DNA of 64,000 nt from Sepiola atlantica (Eukaryota; Mollusca; Cephalopoda; Sepiida; Sepiolidae): contig OY744522.1 in assembly GCA_963556195.1 (NCBI GenBank), forward strand, positions 36,216,483 to 36,280,482. Reading direction: 5' to 3'. The position numbers were made by a program, and so were the translations under genes. This document shows, piece after piece, positions 35,972-48,489 of the stretch (its first letter is position 1; the number at the start of each line of letters is the position of its first letter). The notes beneath the pieces were generated by a model. The model was not told the DNA's origin. It did not search any database and saw only the letters and a list, made by a program, of their open reading frames with translations.

Positions 35972-38815
35972 GCTGCCGCGTCGGAAATGAACGCTCACCA
36001 GTAAACCGATGGAGACTCAGTCATATTTATTGGGTGGGTAGACATCGATTTTCTTTGTTTCTAACCAAGAATATTTTTAGTTTAAAAACAAATAAAACAT
36101 TTTTAAAACATTTTTTTACCCACTCTCTCCAAAAGTTTTTTTCACCTTCCCCCAAGAATACTAACATTTTCAGTGTAAAAAAAAGTTCGCCCCCCCCCCA
36201 AATTTATTTTTTGCCCTTCTCCGTAATAGTAATATTTTCAGTTAGAAAAAGAGAAAAAAAAGAAATATCTACCCCCCCCTAAATTTCTTTTTGTACTCTT
36301 CCCCATGAATAGTTATATTTTCAGTTAGAAACAGAAAAAAAAGAAAAAAATTTTAACCCAAAAAAAAAGAAAAGATATCTGTCACCCTTCCCCATGAGTA
36401 GTAATATTTTCAGTTAGAAAAAGAAAAATTTTTTTTATTCTACCCTTCCCCATGAATAGGAATTGTATTTAAGTTAAAAAAAAATAAATAAATAAAAAAA
36501 TTTTTTACCCCCCCCCCCCCCAAAAAAATTTTTTTTAGTTACCTTTCCCCATGAATAGTAATATTTTCAGTTAGAAAAAGGAAAAAAAACATTCCCCCCC
36601 CCCAATTTTTTTTTTTTGTTACCCTTCCCCATGAATAGTAATATTTTCAGTTAGAAAAAGAGAAAAAAATAAAAAAATTTTACCCCCCCCCAAAAAAAAA
36701 TTTTTTTTTGTTACCCTTCCCCATGAGTAGTAATATTTTCAGTAAGAAAAAGAAAAAAAAAAAATTTTTTAACCCCCCCCCACCCCAAAAAAAATTTTTT
36801 TTTGTTACCCTTCCCCATGAATTGGGATGTTTTCAGTTCAGAAAAAAAAAAAAATTTTACCCATCCCCCCCAAAAAAAAATTTCCCCATATATAGTAATA
36901 TTTTCAGTTAGAAAAAGAAAAAAAAAAAAAAATTTTACCCCCCCCCACCCAAAAAAAAAAATTTTTTTGTTACCCTTCCCCATGAATAGTAATATTTTCA
37001 GTTAGAAAAAGAAAAAAAAAAAAAAAAATTTTACCCCCCCCCCCCACCCAAAAAAAAAAATTTTTTTTGTTACCCTTCCCCATGAGTAGTAATATTTTCA
37101 GTAAGAAAAAGAAAAAAAAAAAAAAAATTTTCCCCCCCCACCCCAAAAAAAATTTTTTTTTGTTACCCTTCCCCATGAGTAGTAATATTTTCAGTTAGAA
37201 AAAGAAAAAAAAAAAAAAAAATTTTTACCCGCCCCCCACCCAAAAAAAAAAAAATTTTTTGTTACCCTTCCCCATGAGTAGTAATATTTTCAGTAAGAAA
37301 AAGAAAAAAAAAAAAAAATTTTTACCCCCCCCCCTCACCCGAAAAAAAAAAAAAATTTGTTACCCTTCCCCATGAGTAGTAATATTTTCAGTTAGAAAAA
37401 GAAAAAAAAAAAAATTTTACCCCCCCCCCCCCCAAAAAAAAATTTAGTAGGCGCCTCGGTCATATCAAAGAACTAATGTTTAAATATGCTATTGAAGGCG
37501 CCTACGTCATATCAAAGAACCAGTTTTGTTATTTTTCCCAAACGGTTACCCATTTAGTAATGGCCGAGATATTTGTTGCTTAACTTCCTATTTACAATTA
37601 AACCCCTTTGCTTATAAACGTAATGAATGTAAAGACTGATAATGTGAAAAGATCCTCTCAAAATGACGTCATTTCCGGTCCAACCGGAAAGATGATTCAG
37701 CAATTTAGGTTTCCTAAATGGTCACCGATTTATGAATGGCTCGTATATGCCTTGTTTACTTTTAACTTATAGTAAAAAACATTCTCGGTACAACGTAATG
37801 TAAATAATGAATGAAAACTGTGAAAAAATCCTCTCACGATGACGTCACTACCGGATAAACCGGAAGTATGAGTCAGCAATTTAGTTTTCCTGAATGGTCA
37901 CCGATTTACTAATAGCTCGGATATGCCTTGTTTACTTTTAACATTTAGTAAAAAACATTCTCTTAACAATGTAATGTAAATAATGAATGAAAACTGTGAA
38001 AAAAATCCTCTCACAATGACGTCACTAAAGAGGGGAGGAGAAGCCTGGGAGGGTGGACCTCCTAGAAATGCAAAGGACAGACTCGTAGACCGGCGTAAAT
38101 GAAGACCCGAAGGCCAAGACAATAGCAGTGAAGACCCGAAAGCCAAGACAATACCAGTCTATGTGGTTCAGTATTCATCGGAACAGATACTACACTTTGA
38201 TCTTAGCCAAAAGGCCGAGAAAGACTTGAAATTTTAACAATAATCGCCATTGGAAGTATGGTTGAGAAAACACGCTGGTTGATGAAGAAAATGGCTGTAA
38301 TTAATAGTATTAATAATTTTTATTAATATCCCCTTATCGGAACGTATTGTGAATACATATGGAAACTTGATAATAGCAGTTATAAGTGTATATTTGTAAA
38401 TCTGAATTTAATGGAAGGTTAAAAGGAATGTATTATGTAAATGAGGAAGCCCGTCTAATGTCTAAACGACATTTATTAAGGGTATAAAAGGCCGTTGAAA
38501 TCTATTAATTTTAGTATGATTCTTGCCACGTTTTCACTTCTAATCGCTGCCTCGTCTTGAAATTTCGTTCTTCTCCAATCTAATAATGTTATTTAATGTT
38601 ATCTAATGTAAATTTAATTAATTAATAATAGTTTCCTAATTCTACAGGTATACAAATATTATGAACGCCTACTTGAAAAGCTTAATTAATTAAATCTTAA
38701 TTACCCGAGACCCCCCCTCTCTTCTGTTTACAAAAATTCCCCAGGACGGACAGACAGACAGACATCCTGACAGAGAAGTGCTCGTTATATTATAAGTGGA
38801 CTAGCGAAAATAGAC
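35972..38815. repeat. Satellite unit 8 (type A-like, 2.84 kb), last in array
   Basis: One U2-like copy. Minisatellite about 36170-37440; the joint usually found between minisatellite and GGCGCC block (ATGCATAGTTAAAATAATG) is missing. TATAAAAG at 38483-38490. The unit breaks off inside its terminal hairpin (CTAGCGAAAATAGACT, then a run of A), where the array ends. Confidence 0.9.
38027..38226 (-). ncRNA. U2 snRNA-like sequence, array copy 8
   Basis: 5' U2 domain unchanged. Last copy of the array, unit 8. Confidence 0.55.
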
Positions 38816-39603
38816 TAAAAAAAAAAAAATTGTTATCAGTCTGAGTTTCTCCCAACTGAGCAATTGGAATATTTGTTAAGTAATCTTTTTAATTAACACT
38901 CATAATTATATTTATATTTCTCGTGCAAAATGTTAAAGATCCTGTAGCTACCTTAAAAGGGCCCGTAGAATGTCAGGACTAATCCCATCATGTTCCTAGG
39001 AAATTTCTGTGTGTATAAACTTTTATATTTTAGAAACATTCTCTAGTCTGTCTGTTCATATAAACGGACAGACACACACAGATGTCCTCTTTTATTATAT
39101 AAATATATATATAAATAAAGTGAAGTGATTTATTTTCCCCTATTTCATTGATAAGTATAGCTCTGTAAACAAAAGCGCATATACAATTCTGCTACGGCAA
39201 TCATTTAGGCCAATTCTGGATGCGTGCTTGCAGAAACTATAAGGTCTTTTCGTTCACTTTCTATTATATTTTGCCCTGCTGGACAATTTCTCCTCGGGTA
39301 GACATCCATACAGGAAGTCGGAGGGTTTTTCACTCTCGCTCTCAGATCTGCTTTCAGGGCCACCAATGAACACTAGGAAATTTTTTTCATGGGGTAACTA
39401 TTTCATCGTAGCACCGTTATTTCATTTTTTCGTTCTTGCTGTTGTTTGTTAGTTATTTCACATTTTCCAACTGTATACGAAATATTCCCTTAACCTAGAC
39501 TTTCTTTGTTTGAGCCATTTTGATTGGATATTTAAATGGTTTCCTTTTACCTTTACTGTTTCTCTCGCTGTACATATACTATTTTCACACAGTATATTTC
39601 CTC

Positions 39604-39673
39604 TCATTCATAGTCTAGTGGTTAGCAGAGGGCGCTGTTAACCAATGGGTCAGGATTTCGATCCTACCACGTG
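39604..39673 (+). pseudogene. tRNA-like remnant
   Basis: ATAGTCTAGTGGTTAGCAGA matches a tRNA D-arm/A box (as in Asp/Glu-type tRNAs), and GGATTTCGATCCTA is a damaged B box at suitable spacing. The acceptor stem does not pair. It is a decayed tRNA or SINE head. Confidence 0.45.
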
Positions 39674-39938
39674 ACAGTTGTAAACAATTACATTTTTTTT
39701 TTTTAAATGAGGCCATAAATGTAGATTAGGTAATTTATTTTCTTCTTAGACCCCCTCCATCTCAATCCATTCTCTTTTTTTCCTTTTTATTTATTAATAT
39801 TTTTTGCCTACGCCACAAAAACAAATAAAAATGTATTAGCTATTTACAATTTATTTTGTAGACAGCATTCATGGTTGGGGCCAGGAGTTTCTTGAGTTAC
39901 TCTACTTTCCAGGGCAATGACGGGACACGAGTCCGCTA

Positions 39939-39993
<55 letters not shown>

Positions 39994-40004
39994 CTACACA
40001 TGGT

Positions 40005-40217
40005 CTAGACCTGATTAACCTCATTCTCCCGAAGATGGACCCAGATGTGTCCGAAAGTACTTGGGAGACAAATGCAAATTATGGCAAATTCATCAGCCAA
40101 TTCCCCTCCGAAACTAAGATCTTAATTCGAACTATTGAAAGGATCTACCAAAGGATAACTAGACATGATTTGTCTCTTATATTCAACCATACTTACCTGA
40201 AAGAGAAGATGCTGCCT
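40005..40217 (+). repeat. Dispersed repeat between TA microsatellites, copy 1
   Basis: Shares ordered words with 48490-48665: GAAGATGGACCC against GAAGATGACTCC, CCGAAAGTA, GGCAAATTCATCAGCCA against GCAAATTCATCTGCCA, GAAACTAA/GAAACTCG, and GAAAGGATCTA against GAAGGGATCAA. Both copies are bounded by TA microsatellites. Retroelement of unknown class. Confidence 0.5.
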
Positions 40218-41129
40218 ATATATATATATATATATATATATTAGCTGTATGTACCCGGTATTGCCCTGCTGGATGGATTATAGAAAAAGAATTAATCGAA
40301 TCTTTACAATGTTATTTTTACAATAGTAAGTTGAAAAAAATATCTTACGTTTTTCCTTATTTTACTTTTCAATTCAAGAAATATTTACAGTGGAAAAACA
40401 ATGAGAAAAATTCAGTGTGTAATTATAAATTACCCAGAACTATTACCCCAAATTACGACAACAAAGTATTTACTTACAAACGAAAGTAAATATTACCGTT
40501 CAATGCCAGGGTGGTATTTCTTGATCGTCAGCAAAACCTGTTTTGTCTTAAAGGAAGACACATATGAAATGCTTGTGGAATTTAAATCGATAATTATCTA
40601 CTTTCTTACATGCATCTGTTATGAATTTATCAGTACTATAGTTAAGAAATCGATTTATGTACGGGCTACAATTTAATAGGGGATGAATGAAAACGTTACA
40701 CCGATGTATTTGCTGCGAAACTCCAATCGATCAAATTAATGAAAGAAATTTTTTTTTTTGTTGTTTTTTTTGTTACATGAAGTCACTTAAATAGCGTTAA
40801 ATAGAAAACAAAAATCTGAAGTAGTAATAGTAATGAAACGTTATTATTAGTGAGGAAAGCGTCTAATCAAAATTAAATAATACTGATGAGTCGCAAATTT
40901 TTAAATCTCTAAACAAAGAAGATCCTGACTTTGATAGTCAAAATAATTTTGTTTGTGTTCTTCAAAAATACTTTTGTTTGTGCAAGTATTTTCAACAAAG
41001 TCAATCTGAAGATATTTAAAGAATGAATTAGTTCAGTATAGAAATAGAAATTTTCTTAACTTCCTTTGTAATAGTTGTCAACATTATATTTTAGAATTTA
41101 GAATTGGGGATCAGTTTAGCATATCAATT

Positions 41130-41472
41130 TAATGTAAAATGATCGCCTATTTCCAAGCCATTTTAATATTTTAGGTCAGTTAACCATTTTGTTTCTGCTA
41201 TGGAAGATAAATTCTATGCATTTTGAGGGGGGGGGGTCTACTTTTTAGGCGATTTCGTCTAGTTTTACAAATATTTCTTGTGGGGAGGTGCCACTCGGAC
41301 CTAGGGTTAGTGGTAGGGTAAGTAATTTTTTTAAAAGAACTTTTGAGTATGACCCCCCCCCCCAAAAAAAAAAGCACAGAATTTATCATCCATAGCAAAA
41401 AATATATATATATTTTAATGAACTGACCTAAAAAGCTGGAATGGCCTACAAAATGGGGATCATTTTATGTTA
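41130..41472. mobile_element. MITE-like element with about 90-bp imperfect inverted ends
   Basis: The left arm (about 41130-41222) reads TGTAAAATGATC, TTTTAGGTCAGTT, GCTATGG and ATAAATTCT. The right arm (about 41375-41472) carries the complements in reverse order. The interior has G and C runs and no coding sequence. No clear target duplication. Confidence 0.65.
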
Positions 41473-42656
<1,184 letters not shown>

Positions 42657-42931
42657 TAACATCTCAGCAACCATTTTATAATTACCATGTAGACTTGATC
42701 TTTTAAGACAAATTTTTCAACTCAAAGAGGTCGTTCAGTACACACCACACATGTTTTTGAAATAAAATAAAGTAAGCTTTGACTTTTAAAAAAATATTTT
42801 GTTTTATGAACAGGAAATTCCTCTTAAAAGATAGTTCGTTACACAAATACATGTTGAAGATGTTCTTTTTAAGATAAAAAAAAATCTTGGTTTAGCTGGT
42901 GAAAAGAATCTGTTTTTTTTTTTTTTTGCAG

Positions 42932-43036
42932 GCATATGAAGATGGCCCTGTTACAGAAGGAATCTCTACCAGAGGGATCGTGTACATTATGCTGTGATAA
43001 ACAGGCCAGTATGGTCCTGTGGCCATGTGAACATAG
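42932..43036 (+). CDS. RSPRY1: RSPRY1 orthologue, linker and first half of RING
   Basis: A long T run and TTTTGCAG precede the exon, and GTAAAA follows. It completes the arginine of LPR, then reads HMKMALLQKESLPEGS and CTLCCDKQASMVLWPCEH. The first two zinc-binding cysteines (C-x2-C), then x11, then C-x-H are all present. The remaining ligands come from the next exon. The exon stops right after the histidine, so the RING finger is split by an intron between its zinc ligands. Confidence 0.92.
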
Positions 43037-45768
43037 GTAAAATCTCACTCTCTCTCTCCTTCCCTCCCCTCTCTCTCCTTCCCTCCCCTCTCTCTCCTTC
43101 CCTCCCCTCTCTCTCCTTCCCTCCCCTCTCTCTCCTTCCCTCCCCTCTCTCTCTCCTTCCCTCCCCACTCTCTCCTTCCCTCTCCCCACTCTCTCCTTCC
43201 CTCTCCCCTTCCCCACTCTTTCTCTCTCTCTCTCCTTCCCCACTCTTTCTCACTCTCTCTCCTTCCCCACTCTTTCTCACTCTCTCTCCTTCCCCACTCT
43301 TTCTCACTCTCTCTCCTTCCCCACTCTTTCTCACTCTCTCTCCTTCCCCACTCTTTCTCACTCTCTCTCCTTCCCCACTCTTTCTCACTCTCTCTCCTTC
43401 CCCACTCTTTCTCACTCTCTCTCCTTCCCCACTCTTTCTCACTCTCTCTCCTTCCCCACTCTTTCTCACTCTCTCTCCTTCCCCACTCTTTCTCACTCTC
43501 TCTCCTTCCCCACTCTTTCTCACTCTCTCTCCTTCCCCACTCTTTCTCACTCTCTCTCCTTCCCCACTCTTTCTCACTCTCTCTCCTTCCCCACTCTTTC
43601 TCACTCTCTCTCCTTCCCCACTCTTTCTCACTCTCTCTCCTTCCCCACTCTTTCTCACTCTCTCTCCTTCCCCACTCTTTCTCACTCTCTCTCCTTCCCC
43701 ACTCTTTCTCTCTCTCTTTCCTTCCCCACCCTTTCTCTCTCTCTCTCCTTCCCCACTCTTTCTCTCTCTCTCTCCTTCCCCACTCTTTCTCTCTCTCTCT
43801 CTTCCCCACTCTTTCTCTCTCTCTCTCTTTCCCCACTCTTTCTCTCTCTCTCTCTTTCCACTCTTTCTCACTCTTTCCCCACTCTTTCTCACTCTCTCTC
43901 TTTCCCACTCTTTCTCTCTCTCTCTCTTCCCCACTCTTTCTCTCTCTCCTCTCTCCCACTCTTTTCTCTCTCTCTCTTCCCCACCTTTCTCTCTCTCTCT
44001 CTTTCCCCACTCTTTCTCTCTCTCTTTCCTTCCCCACCCTTTCTCTCTCTCTTCCTTCCCCACCCTTTCTCTCTCTCTTTCCTTCCCCACCCTTTCTCTC
44101 TCTCTCTCCTTCCCCACTCTCTCTCTCCTTCCCCACTCTTTCTCTTTCTCTCTCTCTCTCCTTCCCCACTCTTTCTCTTTCTCTCTCTCTCTCCTTCCCC
44201 ACTCTTTCTCTTTCTCTCTCTCTCTCTCCTTCCCCACTTTCTCTTTCTCTCTCTCTCTCCTTCCCCACTCTTTCTCTTTCTCTCTCTCTCTCCTTCCCCA
44301 CTCTTTCTCTTTCTCTCTCTCTCTCCTTCCCCACTCTTTCTCTTTCTCTCTCTCTCTCCTTCCCCACTCTTTCTCTTTCTCTCTCTCTCTCCTTCCCCAC
44401 TCTTTCTCTTTCTCTCTCTCTCTCCTTCACCACTCTTTCTCTTTCTCTCTCTCTCCTTCCCCACTCTTTCTCTTTCTCTCTCTCTCTCCTTCCCCACTCT
44501 TTCTCTTTCTCTCTCTCTCTCCTTCCCCACTCTTTCTCTTTCTCTCTCTCTCTCTTTCCCCACTCTTTCTCTCTCTCTCTCCTTCCCCACTCTTTCTCTT
44601 TCTCTCTCTCTCTCCTTCCCCACTCTTTCTCTTTCTCTCTCTCTCTCCTTCACCACTCTTTCTCTTTCTCTCTCTCTCCTTCCCCACTCTTTCTCTTTCT
44701 CTCTCTCTCTCCTTCCCCACTCTTTCTCTTTCTCTCTCTCTCTCCTTCCCCACTCTTTCTCTTTCTCTCTCTCTCTCTTTCCCCACTCTTTCTCTCTCTC
44801 TCTCCTTCCCCACTCTTTCTCTTTCTCTCTCTCTCTCTCCTTCCCCACTCTTTCTCTTTCTCTCTCTCTCTCCTTCCCCACTCTTTCTCCCTCTCTCCTT
44901 CTCCACTCTCTCTCCCTCTCTCCTTCTCTCCTTCTCCACTCTCTCTCCCTCTCTCCTTCTCCACTCTCTCTCCCTCTCTCCTTCTCCACTCTCTCTCCCT
45001 CTCTCCTTCTCCACTCTCTCTCCCTCTCTCCTTCTCCACTCTCTCTCCCTCTCCACTCTCTCTCCCTCTCTCCTTCTCCACTCTCTCTCCCTCTCTCCTT
45101 CTCCACTCTCTCTCCCTCTCTCCTTCTCCACTCTCTCTCCCTCTCTCCTTCTCCACTCTCTCTCCCTCTCTCCTTCTCCACTCTCTCTCCCTCTCTCCTT
45201 CTCCACTCTCTCTCCCTCTCTCCTTCTCCACTCTCTCTCCCTCTCTCCTTCTCCACTCTCCCTCTCTCCTTCTCCACTCTCTCTCTCTCTTTCCCCACTC
45301 TTTCTCTCTCTCTCTTTCCCCACTCCCTCTCTCTCTTTCCCCACTCTTTCTCTCTCTCTCCTTCCCCACTCTTTCTCTCTCTCTCCTTCCCCACTCTTTC
45401 TCTCTCCTTCCCTACTCTCTCTCTCCTTCCCCACTCTCTCTCTCTCTCTTTTCTTCTTCTTACTCTCTCCCTTTCTCGCCTACATCTCTCTGTTCTTTGA
45501 TTGCTATTTTATGTCTGTTAAACTGCAGTCAAAACTTCAATCTTGTCTCACCTACTTATTAATGCATTTAAAGCAGCACATATAAACACATCATCATTAT
45601 CATCACATTCGGGTTAATGCCCATTTTACGTGCATGCATGCATTGGACGGCTTTTAGAAATTGATGATGATTTGTTTATATGTTTATACGTGGACGATTA
45701 AAAAATAAATAAAATCTGTTTTTATTTTTTTCTATAAAACGTCACAAATTTATTTTAATCTCTTTCAG
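43037..45768 (+). repeat. RSPRY1: Last RSPRY1 intron, almost wholly a pyrimidine satellite
   Basis: From 43047 to about 45465 the + strand is nearly pure C/T with regular single A residues. Its main form is a 27-bp unit, CCTTCCCCACTCTTTCTCAC plus TCTCTCT (43200-43700). Related versions rich in CTCTTTCT (44130-44880) and CTCTCTCCCTCTCTCCTTCT (44890-45280) follow. Unit lengths divisible by three and the absence of stops leave very long but meaningless open frames on both strands. The intron runs from donor GTAAAA to acceptor TCTCTTTCAG. Confidence 0.9.
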
Positions 45769-45883
45769 GGGGTTCTGTGAGACGTGCGCACTCCAACTTG
45801 AACGATGTCCCATGTGTCGGGTACCAATCCAGGAACGTAGTGCTGACCCCGAGGAAAACACAGATCGAACTATAACATCCTGA
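45769..45883 (+). CDS. RSPRY1: RSPRY1 orthologue, last exon: rest of RING and stop
   Basis: With AG from the previous exon it reads R-GFCETCALQLERCPMCRVP, then a short tail of about 18 residues to TGA at 45881-45883. The full RING is C-x2-C-x11-C-x-H-x3-C-x2-C-x6-C-x2-C, a complete cross-brace with all eight ligands and the same spacing as family members. The ALQLE.CP.CR block matches RSPRY1. The tail (S-A-D-P-E-E-N-T-D-R-T-I-T-S) is acidic and not recognised. The frame runs without interruption through all four exons, so the gene looks intact here. Confidence 0.93.
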
Positions 45884-46230
45884 TCTCTATCCATGTTATA
45901 TGAATCCCTTAAAAAAATCTATATTAACAAAACTAAATCCTCTGTGGGTTCTTTCACCGGTTGCCTCTCGACTCTACCAAGCCAGACAAACAGAGAGAAA
46001 CTTCAATCTTCCCGACCCCAACTAAACAGGTTCTTGGATTACGGAGAAAAAAAAAATTAACTAGTGGTATTAATCACTAATCGGAAACTGCGCCAACCAA
46101 CGGACTCCTATGCTACCACCACCACTACCACGTGTTGCCTGTTCATGCCAGTAATCCTCTGAGCACTGTGGCTTGAGCCATATGCAAAGTAATTTCTTTA
46201 AATAATATTAATAAAAGATGGTGATAAAGA
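45884..46230 (+). other. RSPRY1: Probable RSPRY1 3' UTR with polyadenylation signal
   Basis: Non-coding sequence after the stop. AATAAA at 46210-46215 is the first canonical signal downstream. The exact end cannot be seen. Confidence 0.4.
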
Positions 46231-46844
46231 GACACATTTTTTAAAAGAAAATTTTAAAAAAGACTTATGAAAATTTATCAGAATGGTACGATTACTGATG
46301 AAATTGCTCTGTACCGACCAACCTTTCAAACAAACACGAACTGCGCCTACATTACTGCTGTGTTTGTTTACATCTCCAGCGCCTGCATCAAAAATCTGTG
46401 CCAGGTTATCTTTTTTGTATAAAATGAAAAAAAAAATTGCAAAAAATTAACTTTTTGTCAAATTTTTTAAACTTTTTTTTTTTTATTGTTAAAAGTTGAA
46501 TGAAAGACAAAAGAAAATGAAAGAAAAAAAAATGGTGTTAGCTCCATATTTTCTTTTGAAATATAATTTGCGTACAATTTTTATTGAGATATAAATGATA
46601 GATTTACTCTTTTTTTTTCTTTGTTTTTTTTTTTTTTTTGCTTTAAGAAGAAAAAATATCTACGTAATGTCAACATCTGATGCATCTCTCCCCTCCCTCT
46701 ATAATCTTTTGGCTCTGACTCTGCACTTTTGGCACAGCACACAGATGACGCTTCTTTATTTCTTATACCCATTCGCTCGCTCTCTCCCCATCTTGCTCCA
46801 TCTCGCTCAATCTCTCTCGCTTTCTCGTCATCCACTCTCTCCCC
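46231..46844. other. Downstream flank, nothing recognised
   Basis: AT-rich with T and A runs. The last part (about 46750-46844) already shows imperfect TCTCGCTC words leading into the minisatellite. Confidence 0.5.
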
Positions 46845-47503
46845 GTCTCGCTCGCTCTCGCTATCTCCCCGTCTCGCTCGCTCTCGCTATCTCCCCGTCT
46901 CGCTCGCTCTCGCTATCTCCCCGTCTCGCTCGCTCTCGCTATCTCCCCGTCTCGCTCGCTCTCGCTATCTCCCCGTCTCGCTCGCTCTCGCTATCTCCCC
47001 GTCTCGCTCGCTCTCGCTATCTCCCCGTCTCGCTCGCTCTCGCTATCTCCCCGTCTCGCTCGCTCTCGCTATCTCCCCGTCTCGCTCGCTCTCGCTATCT
47101 CCCCGTCTCGCTCGCTCTCGCTATCTCCCCGTCTCGCTCGCTCTCGCTATCTCCCCGTCTCGCTCGCTCTCGCTATCTCCCCGTCTCGCTCGCTCTCGCT
47201 ATCTCCCCGTCTCGCTCGCTCTCGCTATCTCCCCGTCTCGCTCGCTCTCGCTATCTCCCCGTCTCGCTCGCTCTCGCTATCTCCCCGTCTCGCTCGCTCT
47301 CGCTATCTCCCCGTCTCGCTCGCTCTCGCTATCTCCCCGTCTCGCTCGCTCTCGCTATCTCCCCGTCTCGCTCGCTCTCGCTCGCTCTCGCTATCTCCCC
47401 GTCTCGCTCGCTCTCGCTATCTCCCCGTCTCGCTCGCTATCTCCCCGTCTCGCTCGCTATCTCCCCGTCTCGCTCGCTATCTTCCCGTCTCGCTCGCTCT
47501 CTC
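46845..47503. repeat. 26-bp CpG-bearing minisatellite
   Basis: The unit CTCGCTCGCTCTCGCTATCT plus CCCCGT is repeated about twenty times almost without change to about 47376. Shortened versions (18 bp, lacking one CTCGCTCT part) follow at the right end. Four CpGs per unit contrast with the CpG-poor surroundings. All three + frames are open because the unit lacks stops. Confidence 0.92.
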
Positions 47504-47904
47504 ATATAAACTCCAACGAAATAAATAGAAAAGTGGACAAAGTTTCTGTTATTAGAAGAAACAAAATTTGTCTTTGATCTGATTTTGTCTTATATTTTGT
47601 AGTTTTTCCACTTTTCCATTTATCTATATTTTCTATACAATTATGAGAAAATAGCTTTATTTATATATATATCATGGTTCCTCATTATGGCTAGACACAG
47701 CAAGTGTTTCCAGCTGAGATTCGAAACCAGACCATTTAGGCAGTAATCGGGACATTTTACTCTTATGCTATTACATTGCTATGAAAGTAAGGGAAATTGT
47801 TTTATATTTGTTTACATTAATGACTGCCTAAAGAGCTCAATTCTTTTACGAAGATCAATATCTATACACATACATATGTAAATGCATACATTCACATGTA
47901 TATA
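47504..47904. other. Flanking DNA, nothing recognised
   Basis: AT-rich and ends in TATA directly before the MITE at 47905. Confidence 0.5.
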
Positions 47905-48287
47905 CAGGGTGGGCCAAAATAAGGGTCCTATCTTTAAATTTGAATAACTTGAATTTGAATAACTTCCACAAAATAAAAGTTAAACTCACCAAACTTTATG
48001 TGTGTGTAGACTGACCCTTCCGAGATTTTTTGAAATAAACAAAACAAATTTTAGCCGAAAAACACTTCTTAAAACTTACAAAAACTAAAGTATTGTTTTT
48101 TACACTGTTTTGAGTTTTTTAAGCAAAAATAATGTTTTCTAAATGAGGGTGCGTTCCTTAGGGCTAATACGGCTCATGCTTGCTTCGGAAGGGGTCCTTT
48201 ACTTATTCTAAAAAAAAAAAAAAAAAAAAATCAATAAATAAAAGTTATGAATTTTAAAAAATAGGACCCTTATTTTTGCCCACCCTG
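47905..48287. mobile_element. Mariner/Tc1-type MITE, 383 bp
   Basis: The left end CAGGGTGGGCCAAAATAAGG plus GTCCTAT is the inverse of the right end ATAGGACCCTTATTTTTGCC plus CACCCTG, with about two mismatches. TA flanks both ends (47903-47904 and 48288-48289), the duplication typical of Tc1/mariner. No coding capacity. Confidence 0.9.
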
Positions 48288-48489
48288 TACAAACATATGT
48301 ATATATAATGTTTCTAAGACTACAGATATTGGAAGCTCTACACATAAAAACTAAAAAGACTGCAATTAATATTAATTTCGATAACGATGAAAACATTCTA
48401 AAATGCTTTTAATACTAATACTCTGTTAATATTACAACCGATCACACAGTTCCTTCCAAAATCATCACTGAACAGTTAAGAATACATAT

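Larger units (their letters stand above)
38816..41129. other. Intronic DNA right of the satellite
   Basis: Holds the retroposon-like tail at about 39040-39115, a tRNA-like remnant (39604-39673), GT/TA microsatellites (about 39939-39988 and 40218-40241) enclosing a dispersed repeat copy, and ATGTACCCGGTATTGCCCTG near 40250, which resembles a common invertebrate transposon end. No exon is seen. Confidence 0.5.

Noticed and set aside
21546..36282. Recurring 82-123 codon frames in every satellite unit (for example 23423-23671 - strand, 27392-27763 + strand)
   Set aside because: The - strand frame overlaps the U2-like sequence and changes with it. The + strand frame starts in the hairpin and runs into homopolymers. 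They recur only because the satellite recurs.
17713..38226. A cluster of functional U2 snRNA genes
   Set aside because: Only the 5' domain matches U2. Stem II, the AUUUUUGG Sm site and the usual 3' stem-loops are absent, and the dispersed relative carries a retroposition duplication. Kept as U2-like.
42987..45585. Open frames up to 863 codons on both strands
   Set aside because: They run through the C/T satellite of the last RSPRY1 intron. The 27-bp unit is a multiple of three without stops. The encoded runs of S-L-S-P or R-E-R-E are simple translations of the repeat, and true exons flank it in phase.
46595..47577. Open frames of about 300 codons (L-A-R-S-R-Y-L-P-V-S repeats)
   Set aside because: The 26-bp minisatellite cycles through all three frames without a stop. 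No coding support.
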